A stretch of DNA of 7,518 bases, from contig CAMDOY010000169.1 of assembly GCA_945903655.1 (NCBI GenBank), forward strand, positions 1-7,518, given 5' to 3'. The notes under the pieces are model-generated. The model was given only the letters and a program-made list of their open reading frames with translations. It had not been told where the DNA came from and did not search any database. A program made the translations under genes and the position numbers. This stretch comes from Rhizobium sp. Q54. GTDB lineage: Bacteria > Pseudomonadota > Alphaproteobacteria > Rhizobiales > Beijerinckiaceae. Below, one piece after another: positions 5,526 through 7,518 of this stretch (positions are counted from its first letter, which is position 1; every line of letters begins with the position of its first letter).

Positions 5526-7518
5526 TCAGGATTTGGCTTTAGGCAGGGCGCCGAGAACAGCTTCAATCCGCTCGAGCCCTGCGATGGCGATGGTGGGGGG
5601 CGCGGCGGCAGGCGGGGTGAAGTCGATGCCCGCAGCCTTGAAGCGTTTGAAGATGTCGAAATGCAGATCGCTCTTCACCCGGCCGGAGGTTTCGACGTCG
5701 GCGACAAAGCACATCAGCTCGAATTTCAGCAGGGTCTCCGTCATGCCGACGAAGGAGACAAAGGGGGCGGGGATCCGCAGCACCAGGTCCTGCTCCTTGG
5801 CGCAGGCGATCAAAGTGTCGCGCACCACTTCGGGATCGGCGCTCATGTGGACGCTGATGGGGATCTTGATGCGCCCGGTCTTGTCGCCGCGCACCCAGTT
5901 CTTCACCACGCCGGTGACGAGGTTGGAGTTGGGTACGATCATGGTGGCGCGGTCGAAGGTTTCAATTTCCGTCGAGCGCACATTGATGCGCCGGACATAG
6001 CCCTGCTCCTCGCCCAGCACCACCCAGTCGCCCACGCGAATGGCGCGCTCCCACAGCAGGATCAGACCCGAGACGAAATTGTTGACGATGGATTGCAGGC
6101 CAAAGCCGATGCCGACCGACAGGGCGCCCGCAACGATGGCCAGCTTGTCGAAGCTCAGCCCCATATAGCCAAGGCCCACGGCGGCGGCGATGACAAAGCC
6201 GATATAGCCCACGCTCGTGCGGATGGAGTTGCGCAAGCCCGCATCCAGCTGGGTGCGCGGCAGCAGGGTCGATTCCAGCCAGTGCTGGAAGCCGCGCGTC
6301 AGCGCAAAGCCGATGGCGAAGAGCAGCACCGAGACGATGATGCCCGAGAGGGAGATCGTCACATCCCCCACCTTGAAGCCGAAGAAGGCGGCGCGGATGC
6401 TGGAGAACATGTCGTCGGATTCGACGCCCCAGGGCGCCAGCGCCAGCATGACGGCGGCTGTGATGAGCCCGAGCTGCGCCGCGCCCGCCAGCAGCACCGA
6501 CCATTGATCAAGGGACTCGCGGCGCAGGCCAAGGCTGACCATCAACGCCCGGCCCACGCGGGCCTGGGGCTGCAAGCCCTGCCCGATGGATTCGCGCGCC
6601 AGCGTCAGCAGCAGATAGAGCCCGCAGCCGATGAAGGTGACCCAGACGATCTGCTCCACGAGGAAGGCGGCGAAGGAGACATAGCCGATGAGCGTGGCGA
6701 GGATGATGGCGGCGACGCAGGCCCAGATGGCGAGGCGCATGGGCCCATACCAGTCGCGCTGGGGCGTCAGTTTCGGGCCGAGGCAGGCGTCTTCCTCATC
6801 GGGCTGCTGGGCGATGCCCTGCAGGCCCATGGCGAGCATCCCCGCCACCACAAGACCCGCCAGACCGCGCAGCGCCACCGAGAGAGCGAGGCCCGCGCCG
6901 ATGACCTCGATCAAGGCCTCCATCACCTTGGCGGCGGAGACGAAGATCGCAACGGTCAGGGCGAGCCGGGCCAGCCGCTCCACGGTGCGGTCGCTCAGAT
7001 CCAGCAGGCGCCAATGGGGCAGGCCAGGGGCCAGCAAGCCCCGGGCGATGGCCACCGTGATCGCCACCCGCGCAACCCCGTCCCACAGGCTGGCCACCAG
7101 TGGTTCGAGCCGCATGTTGAAAAGCCCGAGCCCGCGCCAAAGACCGATCAGCAGGGCGATGGCGACCAGGGGCGTGACAGCTGTTGACGCGACCACCCAG
7201 ATGGCGCCCCGCGCCTTAGTGAAGACGCTGATCTCCAGCTTGGCGGGATCGCGGCGCACCACGCGGCGCTGCAGTTTCAGCACGGCGGCGTAGCCCAGCG
7301 CGATGGCGAACGTACCAGCGAGGAAGCCCAGCATGGCCCAGCCTTCGAGCCGGGTCGCCGCCGCGCTCCACCAGGCGCTGGAAATGATCCCCAGCGCCCG
7401 CAGATCAGTCGGGGTCTCGCGCCAGATGGAGGTCCAAAGGCTCGGGCTCAGAATGCTGGAGCTGCGGGCCAGCAGGGTGCGGGTGAAGAGATCGCGCCGA
7501 AGGGACAGGATGGTTCCC
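5526..7518 (-). CDS. Large MscS-family mechanosensitive ion channel, 5' end beyond window
   Basis: This inner-membrane protein of the small-conductance mechanosensitive channel family probably releases solutes on hypo-osmotic shock. The frame stays open to the window edge, giving 663 residues in view. The Met at 7334 is probably internal, because the 61 residues before it read as continuing protein (RRDLFTRTLLARSSSILSPSLW), like the periplasmic N-terminal part of large multi-TM members (DUF3772-type; assigned from memory of the family). Counting from Met 7334, about ten hydrophobic segments precede or include the pore helix at 398-428, with its Gly/Ala-rich AIVAGALSVGIGFGLQSIVNNF. The beta domain follows (RAIRVGDWV at 430-438, RSTEIETFDRATMIVPNSNL at 453-472), then the alpha/beta C-terminal domain ending in GALPKAKS. 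It is much longer than E. coli MscS (286 residues), closer to MscK/YbiO-size proteins. It is followed 10 bases later by the CAP lipoprotein gene. Confidence 0.93.
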   Translation of the reverse strand, partial: GTILSLRRDLFTRTLLARSSSILSPSLWTSIWRETPTDLRALGIISSAWWSAAATRLEGWAMLGFLAGTFAIALGYAAVLKLQRRVVRRDPAKLEISVFTKARGAIWVVASTAVTPLVAIALLIGLWRGLGLFNMRLEPLVASLWDGVARVAITVAIARGLLAPGLPHWRLLDLSDRTVERLARLALTVAIFVSAAKVMEALIEVIGAGLALSVALRGLAGLVVAGMLAMGLQGIAQQPDEEDACLGPKLTPQRDWYGPMRLAIWACVAAIILATLIGYVSFAAFLVEQIVWVTFIGCGLYLLLTLARESIGQGLQPQARVGRALMVSLGLRRESLDQWSVLLAGAAQLGLITAAVMLALAPWGVESDDMFSSIRAAFFGFKVGDVTISLSGIIVSVLLFAIGFALTRGFQHWLESTLLPRTQLDAGLRNSIRTSVGYIGFVIAAAVGLGYMGLSFDKLAIVAGALSVGIGFGLQSIVNNFVSGLILLWERAIRVGDWVVLGEEQGYVRRINVRSTEIETFDRATMIVPNSNLVTGVVKNWVRGDKTGRIKIPISVHMSADPEVVRDTLIACAKEQDLVLRIPAPFVSFVGMTETLLKFELMCFVADVETSGRVKSDLHFDIFKRFKAAGIDFTPPAAAPPTIAIAGLERIEAVLGALPKAKS

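Noticed and set aside
5421..7187. 588-residue open frame on the plus strand
   Set aside because: It lies antisense to the channel gene, whose frame has clear family motifs. The product is low-complexity (His, Asp, Gly, Gln rich) as expected from the reverse of a GC-rich membrane-protein gene.
1..7518. Mobile elements, CRISPR arrays, tRNA or rRNA genes
   Set aside because: No transposase, spaced direct repeats, att-like duplications or RNA-gene signatures were seen; the window is filled with coherent housekeeping and pigment genes.

Overview
The window comes from a GC-rich purple phototroph, most likely an alphaproteobacterium. This is inferred from gene content: Mg-chelatase subunits bchI and bchD sit next to heme genes hemE and hemF, with a PpsR/CrtJ-type palindrome between the two pairs. 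The species cannot be named from sequence alone. No mobile element, CRISPR array, tRNA or rRNA was seen. All six coding regions read as intact, except where the window edge cuts bchD (its 3' end) and the mechanosensitive channel gene (its 5' end).

Layout: positions 1-2644 carry bchI then bchD on the minus strand, overlapping by four bases (ATGA). Together they encode the AAA+ motor parts of magnesium chelatase, which commits protoporphyrin IX to bacteriochlorophyll. Positions 2645-2939 are a divergent control region with an AT-rich core. It holds a TGTGT-N12-ACACA palindrome, a TTGACAA-N9-TTGTCAA inverted repeat, further TGTCA elements and a plausible bchI promoter. Positions 2940-4912 carry hemE (uroporphyrinogen decarboxylase) and hemF (oxygen-dependent coproporphyrinogen III oxidase) on the plus strand, 29 bases apart. 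Positions 4913-4996 separate convergent genes and contain a perfect 14-bp hairpin. Positions 4997-7518 carry, on the minus strand, a large MscS-family channel and then a small CAP/SCP-domain lipoprotein.

How the genes fit together: HemE and HemF make the common tetrapyrrole precursors, and BchI/BchD divert the product to bacteriochlorophyll. Placing the two pairs head to head over one operator-bearing region could co-ordinate common-trunk and branch flux with oxygen and light. The channel/lipoprotein pair is a separate cell-envelope unit beyond the hairpin.

I found no clearly new multi-gene system. The most distinctive signals are the regulatory architecture between bchI and hemE, and the closely coupled MscS-CAP lipoprotein pair.
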